Source of the DNA: Candidatus Hodarchaeota archaeon
GTDB lineage: Archaea > Asgardarchaeota > Heimdallarchaeia > Hodarchaeales > Hodarchaeaceae
Reading direction: 5' to 3'
DNA: 64,000 nt
NCBI GenBank assembly: GCA_016840285.1
Contig: JAEOSR010000134.1
Span: forward strand, 1-64,000
The position numbers and the translations under genes are program-made. The number at the start of each line of letters is the position of its first letter. Position 1 is the stretch's first letter. Under the pieces are notes generated by a model. That model made no database searches. It had not been told where the DNA came from and worked only from the letters and a program-made list of their open reading frames with translations. This document shows, piece after piece, positions 42,112-53,000 of this stretch.

Positions 42112-43515
42112 TTAATAGGGGGTAATATTTACTTTTGATATTTTAACTGGTGGAACCATTGCCATATCTTGCCAATGACCAGCCATGCTGCTAGGGCCAA
42201 CCATTTCGATATTTCTGGCCATATCTAGGATGTTGTCTAAAAGGCGACATTTCTGGATTGGGTGTGTTATTTTCCCATTCTCTACTAAGAAAGTACCTTG
42301 CCTCAAAATACCCGTATAGTCTCCAGTTCCACCGTTTGTGACATATGCATAATGGAGAAAATCTAAGTAGACCCCTTTTCTCGTTTCTGCAATCATTTCT
42401 TCAATTGTACTATCCCCTGCTGTCATGTAAATTGAAGGAAGTAGAGGTAAAGGCTCACTTTGATAAAGTTGGCCAGGATAAATTGTCATCCCTGAAGCTG
42501 CTTGAATTCGATATCCTGTTCCGTTCGATGCAGTCTGAAATTGAGTGGCATAGAACGAATCAAGAGGCATTGCTTTATACACACCATTTTCTATCAGATT
42601 TATATCTTGAGTTGGTACCCCCTCATCATCATAAGCTCCTGACACTGGACTGGCAACTTTTAAAGAATCGTGACCTACAGTCATTAATGGTGAGGTGATT
42701 TCTTCCCCAATTTTATCTTTCAGTAGAGGCATATTCCGTTCTTGGTTTTGAGGATAAGTTAAGTAAGCTAACCAACCTAAGAAAGTTGATACAGACATAG
42801 CACTTAGAATAATTTCGTAAGAATTGGCCTCTATTTTTTGTCCATCAAGACTTCTAACTGCCATGTCTGCTGCATGGCTTGAAAGAGAAGTAGTATCTAT
42901 TTCACTATATTTCCATCCTGCAGAAGAATCTGATCCTTCCCGTCTGTCTTTAACCGATTCAGCGACCGCTAGTAACTCCATATTCCAGTAGGTACCCTTT
43001 TCTGAAATATCCAATCCATTAGTATTCATGATCTGTTTTGAGTATTCCACCAGATGAGTCGGCCCCGCAGCTTCTTTAATTGCCGAATTTAATTCCAATG
43101 TCTCTTGTAACATCTGATTGACTTGTTCATTGATATCATAATACGAGAATATCATTTCAGCAAGTTTTTTATCATATAATTTGTTTTCTCGAGTAGCTTT
43201 CCGGGGTAGCGTAAAAGAATAATCATGTTTGAGTTTTCGGTATCTTGATAAGGCCAGAGCTTCCTCGATAGAGTCTAAAATGGATTTATCAGAAAAATCA
43301 CATGTTGAGGAAAACCCTAATCCATGATCTTTCGATAAGATTCGGATCCCCAGCCCAGCATCCTGAATCACTTTACTTTCTAAGACTTTCCCCACTGCTG
43401 AACGAATAGTTAATAGGTGATTCGCTCCGAGAAATACCTCTGCTTGAGCTGTGTTTTCTTGATTTTTTGCCTGTGTTAAAGCGTATTCCAAACGCTCTGA
43501 ATAATCTAACATCAT
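42112..43515 (-). CDS. tldE: TldE/PmbA-like protease subunit
   Basis: 467 residues, ATG after GGAG. It belongs to the TldD/TldE metalloprotease family: VGKVLESKVIQDAGLGIRIL at the start, VKDRREGSDSSAGWKYSE in the middle, and a C-terminal GDYTGILRQGTFLVENGKI. It lacks the HExxxH site, as is known for TldE, whose partner TldD carries the metal. TldD/E hydrolyses unfolded or modified peptides. It follows tldD by 13 bases on the same strand, so the two are co-expressed. Confidence 0.85.
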   Translation of the reverse strand: MMLDYSERLEYALTQAKNQENTAQAEVFLGANHLLTIRSAVGKVLESKVIQDAGLGIRILSKDHGLGFSSTCDFSDKSILDSIEEALALSRYRKLKHDYSFTLPRKATRENKLYDKKLAEMIFSYYDINEQVNQMLQETLELNSAIKEAAGPTHLVEYSKQIMNTNGLDISEKGTYWNMELLAVAESVKDRREGSDSSAGWKYSEIDTTSLSSHAADMAVRSLDGQKIEANSYEIILSAMSVSTFLGWLAYLTYPQNQERNMPLLKDKIGEEITSPLMTVGHDSLKVASPVSGAYDDEGVPTQDINLIENGVYKAMPLDSFYATQFQTASNGTGYRIQAASGMTIYPGQLYQSEPLPLLPSIYMTAGDSTIEEMIAETRKGVYLDFLHYAYVTNGGTGDYTGILRQGTFLVENGKITHPIQKCRLLDNILDMARNIEMVGPSSMAGHWQDMAMVPPVKISKVNITPY

Positions 43516-43528
43516 TATAATCTCCTTT

Positions 43529-44980
43529 TCAACTACCTGGTCCTTTTAAGGTAGCAATGCCTCGCATCGTTGGCCCACCATTCGAAACAGTTCCCCCTTG
43601 CATAGGGTCTCCTTTTCCACATCCAGACCAAAATAGCAGCTGATCATCCCCAGCTAGAGCATCAATGCTTTGGAGAAAAGCTGGGGTGGTTGCTGTTGCA
43701 GTACATGAATATAATTGATCAGTCAATTCTCCATTTTTAATAAGAAATCCTTCTTGACTTGAAATTGCCCAATTAAATCGCTGATCATCAATAGAGGGGA
43801 TATTTGCTCCTAATAGATAAACTCCCTCTTTTGTATCCTCAATTATTTCATTTGATTTCCAATCTCCAGTTCCCCAGTAAACATTAATTTGACGAATAAT
43901 AGGATGATACTCATAGGTATTGGCTCTCATAGCACCATTGGGTTCTACACCCATAATGAACGCTGTTTCCCTCGAGTGCATACGTTGAGTGAGGATGCCC
44001 TTATTCATCAGAGTTGTCCTCTTACATGGAGTTCCTTCATCATCATATAGCATATAAGCAAAATTATTTGGAATTGTTGGGTCATTATAGACTGTGACAT
44101 ATTCGGATCCAATTTTAGTAGGATTCCCTTCATCTTTACTCTTTCCTTTCCACCACGTACTCCCCGCCCAAGCAGCTTCCCAACCTAGAACACGATCCGC
44201 TTCAGAAGGATGTCCAACAATCTCATGAACCAGTAGTGCCATATATGAGGGATCAAAAACGATCGGGATGTTTCGGAGATTTGGCGCTGATTTAGCGTTT
44301 GCTAGGTTCAATGCCTTTTCTCCTGTCTTTTGGCAAGTTTCAGTGAGATCTCCATTCTTTCCAAGAATTTCGTGGCCCCCAGTTCCCCCCGTATCAGGAG
44401 TGGTTCCTCCCCAAGGTTGATAATAAGCACGTACACCAGATGTTCCCTTTGCTACGGCACCTAGATTGACATTTACTATCGGTCGTATGAACTCGATCTT
44501 CGTTCCTTCACTACTCCAAAAGAATTTTCTTGCAGCAATCGTGGCATAATCAACAATGGTTCTCATAATATTATCTGAAATTTTTAGCTCATTGTGCCAT
44601 CTTAGAATCTCTTTAATTTTTTCTTCTAGTGATATTTCCCGAAAATCAATTTCACAGCTTACTTCGACACGATCTTCTGAGACAGGTATTTCTGCTAATT
44701 GAATTGGTGTTTTTGTTCGGTTTGCTTCGATTTGTGCCATTTTACGAGCTATCTCAACTGTTTTTTTTAGTTCAGTTTTATTCAAATCCTGAGTACTGGC
44801 AAACCCCCAAGCACCATTAGATAAAATCCGAACTCCTAGTCCACTTTTTTGGTAAGTAAATGCCTTTGTTATTTCTTCATTGATAGATTTGACTGCAATA
44901 TTCTGAAAGAATTCCAATCGGATGTCTAGGTATTCATTTCCCTTCACCATATCTAGAACCTGCTGTAATAAATCTTCCAA
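43529..44980 (-). CDS. tldD: TldD-like metalloprotease subunit
   Basis: 483 residues; TTG start supported by GGAG nine bases upstream. The catalytic HExxxH motif is present as LVHEIVGHPSEAD near residue 250, with a Cys ligand expected in the C-terminal part (LYSCTATATTPAF). KSGLGVRILSNGAWGFAST and GTPCKRTTLMNKGILT are family blocks. TldD forms a heterodimer with TldE and degrades peptides threaded into its cavity. The 518-base gap 44981-45498 upstream holds only AT-rich sequence with a probable promoter. Confidence 0.88.
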   Translation of the reverse strand: MEDLLQQVLDMVKGNEYLDIRLEFFQNIAVKSINEEITKAFTYQKSGLGVRILSNGAWGFASTQDLNKTELKKTVEIARKMAQIEANRTKTPIQLAEIPVSEDRVEVSCEIDFREISLEEKIKEILRWHNELKISDNIMRTIVDYATIAARKFFWSSEGTKIEFIRPIVNVNLGAVAKGTSGVRAYYQPWGGTTPDTGGTGGHEILGKNGDLTETCQKTGEKALNLANAKSAPNLRNIPIVFDPSYMALLVHEIVGHPSEADRVLGWEAAWAGSTWWKGKSKDEGNPTKIGSEYVTVYNDPTIPNNFAYMLYDDEGTPCKRTTLMNKGILTQRMHSRETAFIMGVEPNGAMRANTYEYHPIIRQINVYWGTGDWKSNEIIEDTKEGVYLLGANIPSIDDQRFNWAISSQEGFLIKNGELTDQLYSCTATATTPAFLQSIDALAGDDQLLFWSGCGKGDPMQGGTVSNGGPTMRGIATLKGPGS

Positions 44981-45498
44981 TTTTGTCGCTCCTAATAATA
45001 GTTGTAGATAAAATACATATAGAAGATCCTTTCAAGTATTTTCCCCTAAATATTTTCACAATTTTTATGTAATATCAGTAAAGACTCGTTTTTTTTTAAT
45101 ATTATCACAATTGAGACAATTCTATGGAACATCAAAATACCAAAGAAAACAGTGGCAAGTAATAATTCGTGTAAAACCTTCAGTACTTGAATTAACAATG
45201 ACATTGTAATGGTTCACTAATAAGAGAATATAACACATTCTAGGCGCACTCATCTCCTGATCCAGTGTTGTCATCCACTCTTCTTTCAGTTAATAGACAC
45301 TCATTTTCTTTTATTTAGAGAAATACCATGGGTAAAAGACACCTTAATCCTAGATCTGTTTTCCTATTCCTCCTGTCATAGTATTGTTGATGATAAGTCC
45401 TCTTCTTCCTTTTTGTAGGAGAAAATAATGGTTTTTCCCCCTCTCATCTCATCATTCTCCTTTAATTGTTGGTTAACCTCCTTCTACTCCTCATCCAT

Positions 45499-45765
45499 GG
45501 AATTACAGTCATCAAACAAGAGGAAAGTTATTCGAGTAAGTGTTCCTATTTGGATAACGAACCAATCGAACACCATTACAAATATCTCGGCCGAAGAATT
45601 ACTAGAGGGTTATTCAAATCTCAAAAAGGCACTATTATTAATGCGGATGTGAATGCTGCGTATAACATTCTGAAAAAAGCATTCCTGAACGCTGTTAACG
45701 CTGACAGGATAGAGGATGTCGGGTTACATCCCACACGATGGAGACTAGCGGCGGTAACGAGCTAG
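45499..45765 (+). pseudogene. TnpB (IS200/IS605 family) C-terminal remnant
   Basis: The frame reads GITVIKQEESYSSKCSYLDN, then KYLGRRITRGLFKSQKGTI, INADVNAAYNILKKAF and a C-terminal HPTRW segment ending at TAG 45763-45765. These are the last zinc-finger-like knuckle and the RuvC III motif (NADVNAAYNI) of TnpB, an RNA-guided nuclease of IS200/IS605 elements. The first two thirds of the gene are missing and upstream codons are unrelated, so it is a dead fragment. The second CxxC of the ribbon is not visible. Confidence 0.75.
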
Positions 45766-45871
45766 TTGATGACCTCATGTGAATAAAATTGAATTCACTT
45801 ATATCAATTTTAATAACCTCAGTAAAGACTTTAATAAATGCATCTAGCGGGCAAACCCTGTTGGTGTAGTT

Positions 45872-47119
45872 ATGACATCTGAAGTTTTAAACAGATTTCT
45901 TCGATACGTTCGAATTCATACAACAAGTCAGGAAGATATTGACGAAATTCCTAGTACTAAAAGGCAGTTTGACTTAGCACATTTACTGGTCACAGAGTTG
46001 CAGGAAATTGGGTTGAAGGATGCTTCTGTAGACAACCATTGCTATGTAATCGCAACCCTTTCCTCTAATCTCCCACAGGATTTAACTGATAAGGTACCGA
46101 CTCTTTGTCTATTAGCTCATATGGACACATCTCCAGAGGAACCAGGAGAAAATGTAAAACCACAGATAATACGAAATTATGATGGTGGAGATATTATTTT
46201 GCCTAGTAATCCAGATCTTATCATTTCACCTCAAGAGACACCAAGTTTGAAGAAATTTATTGGAAGTGATATTGTTACATCTGATGGTACTACCTTGCTT
46301 GGAGGAGATGACAAAGCAGGGATTGCTGTTATCATGACAACCATAAAGGCTTTAGTTAGTAACCCTTCCATCAAACATGGTACAATTAAAATTGTCTTCA
46401 CTCCCGATGAAGAGGTGGGTCATGGAGTGGATGCATTAGATGTTGAAGCTTTAGGAGCCGATATCGGATATACTATTGATGGTGATGAAATGGGAGTCTT
46501 GGAATCCGAGACTTTTAACGCTGCAGGGGGAACGATTATCATAAAAGGATTTAACTTCCATCCTGGGTATGCTAAGGATAAATTGGTTAATGCTTTACGT
46601 ACAATGGGTGATATTCTTCTGCAATTCCCTGAAAGCCAAGCCCCCGAGACCACAGAAAAGATGGAAGGATATTATCATGTTTATGAAGCTACTGGATCTG
46701 TAAATGAAGCGAAAATACGTTTTATCTTACGTGATTTTGATTCCGATAAACTTGATCAAAAAATGCAAAATGTGAGAGATATTGTAAATCTGATGAAGGA
46801 GCGATATCCTAAGGCCAAGATTGATTTAGATCTGAAGAAGCAATATAAAAACATGAAGTATCAACTCGATAAGGTTCCGCATGTTATTGAGTATGCAGAA
46901 GAAGCTATCAAACGAGCTGGAGTTGATGTGATTCGGAAACCAGTGCGTGGAGGCACTGATGGAGCACGATTAAGTTACATGGGTCTTCCTACACCCAATA
47001 TCTTCGCAGGATCCATAAATTTTCACAGTAAAAAGGAATTTGTTCCTGTTATTGCAATGGAGAAATCAATTGAAACTATTCTGAATCTAATCCAAATCTA
47101 TGTAGAAAAATCCATGTAA
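45872..47119 (+). CDS. pepT: Peptidase T (tripeptide aminopeptidase)
   Basis: 415 residues. Zinc ligands of the M20 family are visible: LLAHMDTSPE (about 86-94), LLGGDDKAG (about 149), FTPDEEVGHG (about 178) and a C-terminal GSINFHSKKEFV. The lid domain contains NFHPGYAKDKLVNA. PepT releases the N-terminal residue from tripeptides in the cytoplasm. The length equals that of bacterial PepT. It could support use of peptides imported by the transporter parts seen elsewhere. Confidence 0.9.
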   Translation: MTSEVLNRFLRYVRIHTTSQEDIDEIPSTKRQFDLAHLLVTELQEIGLKDASVDNHCYVIATLSSNLPQDLTDKVPTLCLLAHMDTSPEEPGENVKPQIIRNYDGGDIILPSNPDLIISPQETPSLKKFIGSDIVTSDGTTLLGGDDKAGIAVIMTTIKALVSNPSIKHGTIKIVFTPDEEVGHGVDALDVEALGADIGYTIDGDEMGVLESETFNAAGGTIIIKGFNFHPGYAKDKLVNALRTMGDILLQFPESQAPETTEKMEGYYHVYEATGSVNEAKIRFILRDFDSDKLDQKMQNVRDIVNLMKERYPKAKIDLDLKKQYKNMKYQLDKVPHVIEYAEEAIKRAGVDVIRKPVRGGTDGARLSYMGLPTPNIFAGSINFHSKKEFVPVIAMEKSIETILNLIQIYVEKSM

Positions 47120-47153
47120 AAAAAAATATTACTAGCTTAAGGATCAATCATCA

Positions 47154-48428
47154 ATGGCTATAAACAGAATGGGCAGATTGAAACCAGTATCTAGTGATTT
47201 TTTCGGACCTTTCAAATTTGATAAATGTGACGAATGTGGCGAATGCCTCACTCATTGCCCCATTATGGATCTGCCTTTGTCCAAAGCAAAAGAAGGAATG
47301 AAGAATTTAATAGCTGGAAATCCATCACAGATATTATCTGATTGCCAAAGCTGTTTTACATGTAATTTCTATTGTGAGAAGGGATGTAATCCAACGAGTT
47401 TGATTCTCCAACGTTTGATGGAGCAGTATGAACGTGAGGGTTTGCGAAATCGTGGCAAATACTTCATGACATTCCATCCTAACTACCCTAATTTTCGATC
47501 CTACACCTTAAAAAGAATGACAAAGAATGAACGAGCCATTCTTGAGAAGTGGAGAAGTTTAAAACCATTAAAAGGAGACACTTTGACCTATCCTGGTTGT
47601 AACGTAATACTGACTCCCACTCTTGTTCAATCAAGTCTGTTTGAAGAGTGTGATATCAGAGGACGATTGGAATATTGTTGTGGAGAGACCCTCTTTAGAA
47701 CAGGGTATATTAGTAAAATAAAACAGATTACTAAAAGATTAGATAAATGGTTTAACATTTTAAAACCTAAACATCTAATGGTACTATGTACAGCTGGAAC
47801 TAATGTTTTTAAAAATGTCTTACCAGACTATGGTCTTAAATACGAATTTGAATCAATAACTCCATATGTTGAATGGTTATGGGACAGATTAGAATCTGGT
47901 AAAATAGAGATTACTAAACCATTCGATATAAAAGTAACTATCCAAGATTCGTGTTATGCAAAGATGTTTGGGGACGAGTATATGGATCTTCCACGGAGGA
48001 TCCTAGAGAAAATTGGCTGTGAGATTGTAGAACTCCCTTATAACCGTGAAAATATGAAATGTTGTGGGATAGGTGGTGGATTCAGCGTGGACTCTGCTTA
48101 TCACCCATTAAAAATGCGTAAAGCCACAGTTCAAAATCTTAATTCTGCTAAAAAAACTGGGGCTGATATTTTATGTGTGTATTGTTCAGGTTGTAATCAA
48201 CAATATCATGTAACCAAAAAGTTGTATCTAAAACGGTTCAAGATGGAAATCTACCATATGATTGAATTACTTCAGCTAGCAATTGGAGAGAAACCAGAAC
48301 GAATGATTGATCATACTGCATCTAAGATGTTTCGTGGTATAATGGTTAAACAATTTCCGAAATTGTGGTCAAGAAGGCGATTTTTTCTTCCTCCAATTCC
48401 TGAGGATCCAGCAGAAGATGCTTACTAG
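47154..48428 (+). CDS. HdrD/GlpC-like Fe-S oxidoreductase subunit
   Basis: 424 residues. Two 4Fe-4S clusters at the N-terminus (CDECGECLTHCP, about 23-34; CQSCFTCNFYCEKGC, about 63-77) are followed by two CCG domains: TYPGCN...EYCCGETLF and DSCYAKM...NMKCCGIGGGF...YCSGCNQ. CCG domains bind a noncubane Fe-S cluster in heterodisulfide reductase HdrB/D and sit in many electron-transfer complexes. No membrane cytochrome or flavoprotein gene is adjacent. The next gene is a paralogue, so the two may form a heteromeric complex. Confidence 0.8.
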   Translation: MAINRMGRLKPVSSDFFGPFKFDKCDECGECLTHCPIMDLPLSKAKEGMKNLIAGNPSQILSDCQSCFTCNFYCEKGCNPTSLILQRLMEQYEREGLRNRGKYFMTFHPNYPNFRSYTLKRMTKNERAILEKWRSLKPLKGDTLTYPGCNVILTPTLVQSSLFEECDIRGRLEYCCGETLFRTGYISKIKQITKRLDKWFNILKPKHLMVLCTAGTNVFKNVLPDYGLKYEFESITPYVEWLWDRLESGKIEITKPFDIKVTIQDSCYAKMFGDEYMDLPRRILEKIGCEIVELPYNRENMKCCGIGGGFSVDSAYHPLKMRKATVQNLNSAKKTGADILCVYCSGCNQQYHVTKKLYLKRFKMEIYHMIELLQLAIGEKPERMIDHTASKMFRGIMVKQFPKLWSRRRFFLPPIPEDPAEDAY

Positions 48429-48457
48429 GTTTTTATCGGCCTTGGAGTGACCTTGGA

Positions 48458-49819
48458 ATGAAAGTAAACCCTCGGAATAAATCAGTGTTTAATGAATCCC
48501 TCTGTACAAGATGTGGTGAGTGTTTCCATTACTGTCCTGAATTAAGATTACCATTAGATGTAGCAAAACAGGAAATAATCAACCTTATCAAAGGAAAAAC
48601 GAGTTCTTACGTCCTATCACATTGCACTACCTGTTTTTCATGCAACCTTTTTTGTCCAAACGATTGTAAACCGTACCAATTAATATTAGAGCGTTGGAAT
48701 GACCTTTACAAGCAAAGAGGAGCTCCTCCCATATATCGATTCGTATGTCCTTCAATAGAACACAATCTTTGGCAGATGATACATGTTTTCATGACAGCTG
48801 AAGAACAAGCTTGGATAAAACGATGGATGACACAGACACCGCAAAAGTCTACCTTATTAATTGGTAATTACCTTCATTTACTGCCATTCATCTTTGGAAA
48901 TAGTAGCTTGCTGAAAAACTTTACAACTGTTGATTTACTGGATCACTGGGAGTGTGGAGGCTATCTATATCAAGGAGGCTATCTAGATGTGGTCAAACAC
49001 ATCGCTAAAAAGTGTAAACAAGATTTTGAAAGGTGGAGAGTAAAAGAAATTGTCCCAGCGCTGGATGCTGTCCACTGGATGTTAACTAATGTGCATCCTG
49101 ACGAAATGGGTGTATCACACAATTGTAATGTAGTGAATTTCCATGAATTACTCCTTAATAAAATCCAAGACGGTGAAATTCTTCTGCAAAACAATCTGAA
49201 GATGAAAGTTACAGTCCATGATAATTGTTTTTCCAAGGCTGGAGGTGGGAAGTACTGGGAGTCTCCTCGGCAAATTCTGCAACATTCGGGCTGTAATATC
49301 ATAGAAATGAAACATAATAGGGATAATTCCCTTTGCTGTGGATTTGGATCTGGAGCGTCGTGGAAAAATCCATTAAGAATTGTTTTTGATATTATGGCTG
49401 TATCCGAGAGAAAATTTCGAGAAGCAGAAGCGACAAAGGCTGATGCTATGATAACATATTGTGGTGGATGTCTTTATTTGTTGTGGGCATCACGAGAGCT
49501 TTTTGGTAACAAGATCGATGTTTTTCACATTGTAGAGATTGTCAGAATGAGCATGGGAGAAACCATTAATTATCCTGAATCTCATATTAGGAGAGCATGG
49601 GATCTCATTACTATTATCAATTATCATTTGCTAATGAGTTTATTTCAAAAGCCCTTTTGGATTGATAAGATATCTCTTGATAAAAAAATCCTTGAGTCTA
49701 AACGTTATCTTGGTTTGAGGATTCTTAGAACGGTCTTTGATGTTCCAATTCTACGTATTCTCTACAGGAACGTTTTTCGTATTGTCTTGCCAAAAATGGT
49801 AACCTCTAGAAAATTTTAA
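48458..49819 (+). CDS. HdrD-like Fe-S protein with degenerate first CCG domain
   Basis: 453 residues; ATG after GGAGTGACC. It has the same layout as the preceding gene: CTRCGECFHYCP (about 13-24), CTTCFSCNLFCPNDC (about 53-67) and an intact second CCG domain (HDNCFSK, SLCCGFGSGASW, YCGGCLYLLW). In the first CCG domain the cysteines are lost: the PGCN position reads IGNY and the CCGE position reads ECGGY. The protein therefore likely carries one noncubane cluster while its neighbour carries two. A C-terminal hydrophobic stretch (about 385-440) could contact the membrane. Confidence 0.75.
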   Translation: MKVNPRNKSVFNESLCTRCGECFHYCPELRLPLDVAKQEIINLIKGKTSSYVLSHCTTCFSCNLFCPNDCKPYQLILERWNDLYKQRGAPPIYRFVCPSIEHNLWQMIHVFMTAEEQAWIKRWMTQTPQKSTLLIGNYLHLLPFIFGNSSLLKNFTTVDLLDHWECGGYLYQGGYLDVVKHIAKKCKQDFERWRVKEIVPALDAVHWMLTNVHPDEMGVSHNCNVVNFHELLLNKIQDGEILLQNNLKMKVTVHDNCFSKAGGGKYWESPRQILQHSGCNIIEMKHNRDNSLCCGFGSGASWKNPLRIVFDIMAVSERKFREAEATKADAMITYCGGCLYLLWASRELFGNKIDVFHIVEIVRMSMGETINYPESHIRRAWDLITIINYHLLMSLFQKPFWIDKISLDKKILESKRYLGLRILRTVFDVPILRILYRNVFRIVLPKMVTSRKF

Positions 49820-50083
49820 TCACATTTACAAGGTTAATCGCCGTAATAATAAGACTATAGCTTCTAAATTACTCCTCAGATTCTTTTAATTGGATTAAAT
49901 GTTGAAAATATTTGATTAAATTCCATTTTTATCGATTTAAGTCCTTTTTAGTTAAATTGGAAAACCTTTAGAACGGAAAAGTTACTAAACAACTGAGTAG
50001 AAAAAGCGTTCATTGAAGCATATTTTTACATTTTTACGTATATTAGTACCTAGAAACCAACTAACATCTACATGGGATTTTAG

Positions 50084-53000
50084 ATGGCAACCCGCGAAGA
50101 AAAACAGATTAGACTGGAGCTACCTTCCACATCGGGCGTTGAATGTGAAATAAGGGAAAGTTTAAGTAGGGAAGAATATATCTTCACTTTCTATCAAAAC
50201 GAGCGTGCAATTAAATCCAGTGCTGTAGCGAATGAAAAGTTGAGTATAGATCAAATGGTTGATTTATTGAGTGATGCGGGAGTAGAATTCTTCAGTTTTT
50301 CAGCTATCTTCGACGTAGCGGAATTACTTATAGATTCAATAAAAAAAGAATTTCAGGAATCAATCCCTGGGGTTGAAGAAATCGTTGATCGTCCTGCAGC
50401 TAAGGTGAGAGACGATATTGAAGAATTAGCAGAGACTACATTAACAGCTGAACCAATAGTTGATAGTCAAGTCTCTGCTGAATCCGAAGCAAAAATTTCT
50501 ATGGATCCCGGCGATAAATTATTAAAGAAATTTGAAATGCCCTACTCTCAAAGCGGGTATGCAGGGGTCTATTATTGTCGAGATGGGAAGTACTCCGTTG
50601 TTTTATTCCAAAATGAGACTCCTATAATTCGGAAAAAGTTCCCTAAAGACGCTATTAATGAAGATAATCTTGTTGCGTTAATAAGTGAATCAGGGATTGA
50701 TTTTCTTTCATTTTCATCTATTTACGATTCAGCAGAACAAATCCAGAATATCATTTTACATCCTGAAGAGCATGTCGAGACCGAAAAAGTTGATGTAAGC
50801 ACACAAATAGAAGTTGAGGAGGATATAGCAGTCCATTCGGAAGTTGTAGTACCTGCAGACGAAATGGTTATGATCGATTTATCCTCGTTGGATGTGTCAG
50901 AGTATACTAGAGCAGAAGATTTCGATAAATTTGTTGCAAAAGTCACGACGTTTGTAAATGAGGGGCAACCCCTTCCTGTTAAAGAAGTTGAGATTGAACA
51001 ATCAGGTGGAGTCGATTGCATTATTTTACGCCAAATGGATTCGTGGTTTCTTCGATTCAGAACTAGAAGTGGGAAAATTTCAGACGCAGCAGAGGTAAAT
51101 ATCGATCAAGATGAAATTGCCAGACTTATCAACCAAGAAATACCCCAAATTTCCTTTAGTTATCTCTATGATGCGTCCGAAAAAGTATTTCTGGCAATAG
51201 AACAATTAACTAAACGGCCAATGGGAGATGTTATTCTGAATGTAGCAGTTGGTCATTTCTTACAAGTAATTGAACAGCATGAAACAGATGGGGATTTTAA
51301 AGCCGCTGCTAAAATAACTGAAGTTCTTCTTAAAAAATTCCGAAATGAGAATAATTCAAAAGGGATTTTACAATTCGGAAAAAAGCTCCTAGATTATTTT
51401 GAAGAACAAAAGATGGATACAAAGGCCATAAAGCTTAGAAACGAATTAATTGAGGAATTATTAGAGATTGACACTGCCATTTCCTTAAAATTTGTGCTAG
51501 ATTCCTTGGATAGCTTGGAAGCTAATAACAATCACTTGAATGCAGCTAATCTTTGTGGATTGCTTTTAGACCATTATTTTACTGAAGAAGGTACTGTTGA
51601 CACTCTCAAGCAAATTCTAATGCTTGGTCGGAAACAAATCGATTTGTATAAGAATGCGAGACTTCCTTCAGTTATGGAGGAGAATGGTGTAAGATATGCC
51701 CATTATGCGATTAGACAATTGAATAAGCTTGATGATCAAATTACTCCAGAAGAAAAAGAAGTTTTTATTGAAGATTTAATGTATCTCTTAGATCAGGCTT
51801 TTGAGTCCCAAGAAGAACGAAAGGCGAATTTCGAATTACTTGAAGCTCTTGAAAATACATTAAATCTACTCAAAGAAGAAACAGGTGATAAAACAACTTA
51901 CAAAAAGTATGTTGAAAAGCTATTAGTATCACTGGAAACCCAGGGAAAGAAAAATAAAGCATTAAATTTCACTGTTGAAGCGTCGAAATATCTATTAGAT
52001 CCAGAGAATTATGTAAAAGCCTGCGATTATGGAAATCGAGCAATAAAATTGTTTTATGAACTAGAAAAAATCCCTGAAGCTATAGAATTTAGTTTGGATG
52101 TTGTTAGGGAGCTTGTTGGGATAAAAGAAACGACTGCAGCCCGAGATTATTTGAAATTTGTGGAATCTCTAGTTAATAAGGCTTATGAGGCGGATGATAA
52201 AAGTCGTCTTGAAAAAAACTTAATCATCGGGGATTTATATGGGAAATTGGGTTTGAAGGACCAAGCAAAAGCATATATTCAAGCTGCTCTTCAAACAATT
52301 GGTGAACCAAAAAAGCGTGAAAAGATCGTTCTGGATTATGTTGGAGAACTCTTAGTGAGTCACGCGACTTTGTCAGCTCAAGAGATGATCAATCAAGAAC
52401 TCTCACGATTATTAAATGCTCAGAAAATTAAAGAAGGAATAAAATTCATCCAAAATTTCATTGCAGAATTACGAAAATACAACCAACATGATATGGTTTT
52501 CGAATATATGAAATATTGTTCAAGTCTAATGATTCAAACTGAACATTCAGATTACAAAGTGTTACAAAATTTCATTAAGGATTTACAAGAAGCTAATGCT
52601 CTAGATCGTGCAGCTTTAATTTTAAACCAATTAATAACTCTTCAATATAACCAAAAAGATTATACTAGAGCTATTGATCGAATTAATCAATTTATTGACC
52701 ATCTAGTAGAAAACACCGAAAGATTTGATTTAATTGAATATTATATCGAAAGAATAGGAGATACTTATCGTGAGATGGGCGATTCAGAGGGAGCCATGGA
52801 TGCATTATTCACTTTTCAAAAGCGTATGCTCAACCTCTCAATAGAGCTAGCTCAAAAGGTAACTGATGCGATTCTCAAAGAATTAGAAGCCAAAGATGAT
52901 TTCAAGAAATCCATCAGTATTGTTTCATCATTGATTGAAAAACAGTTAGAGTCAGGAAAGTACGAAGATGCTTACATCTTCAGTGTTCAAAATGCTAGAT

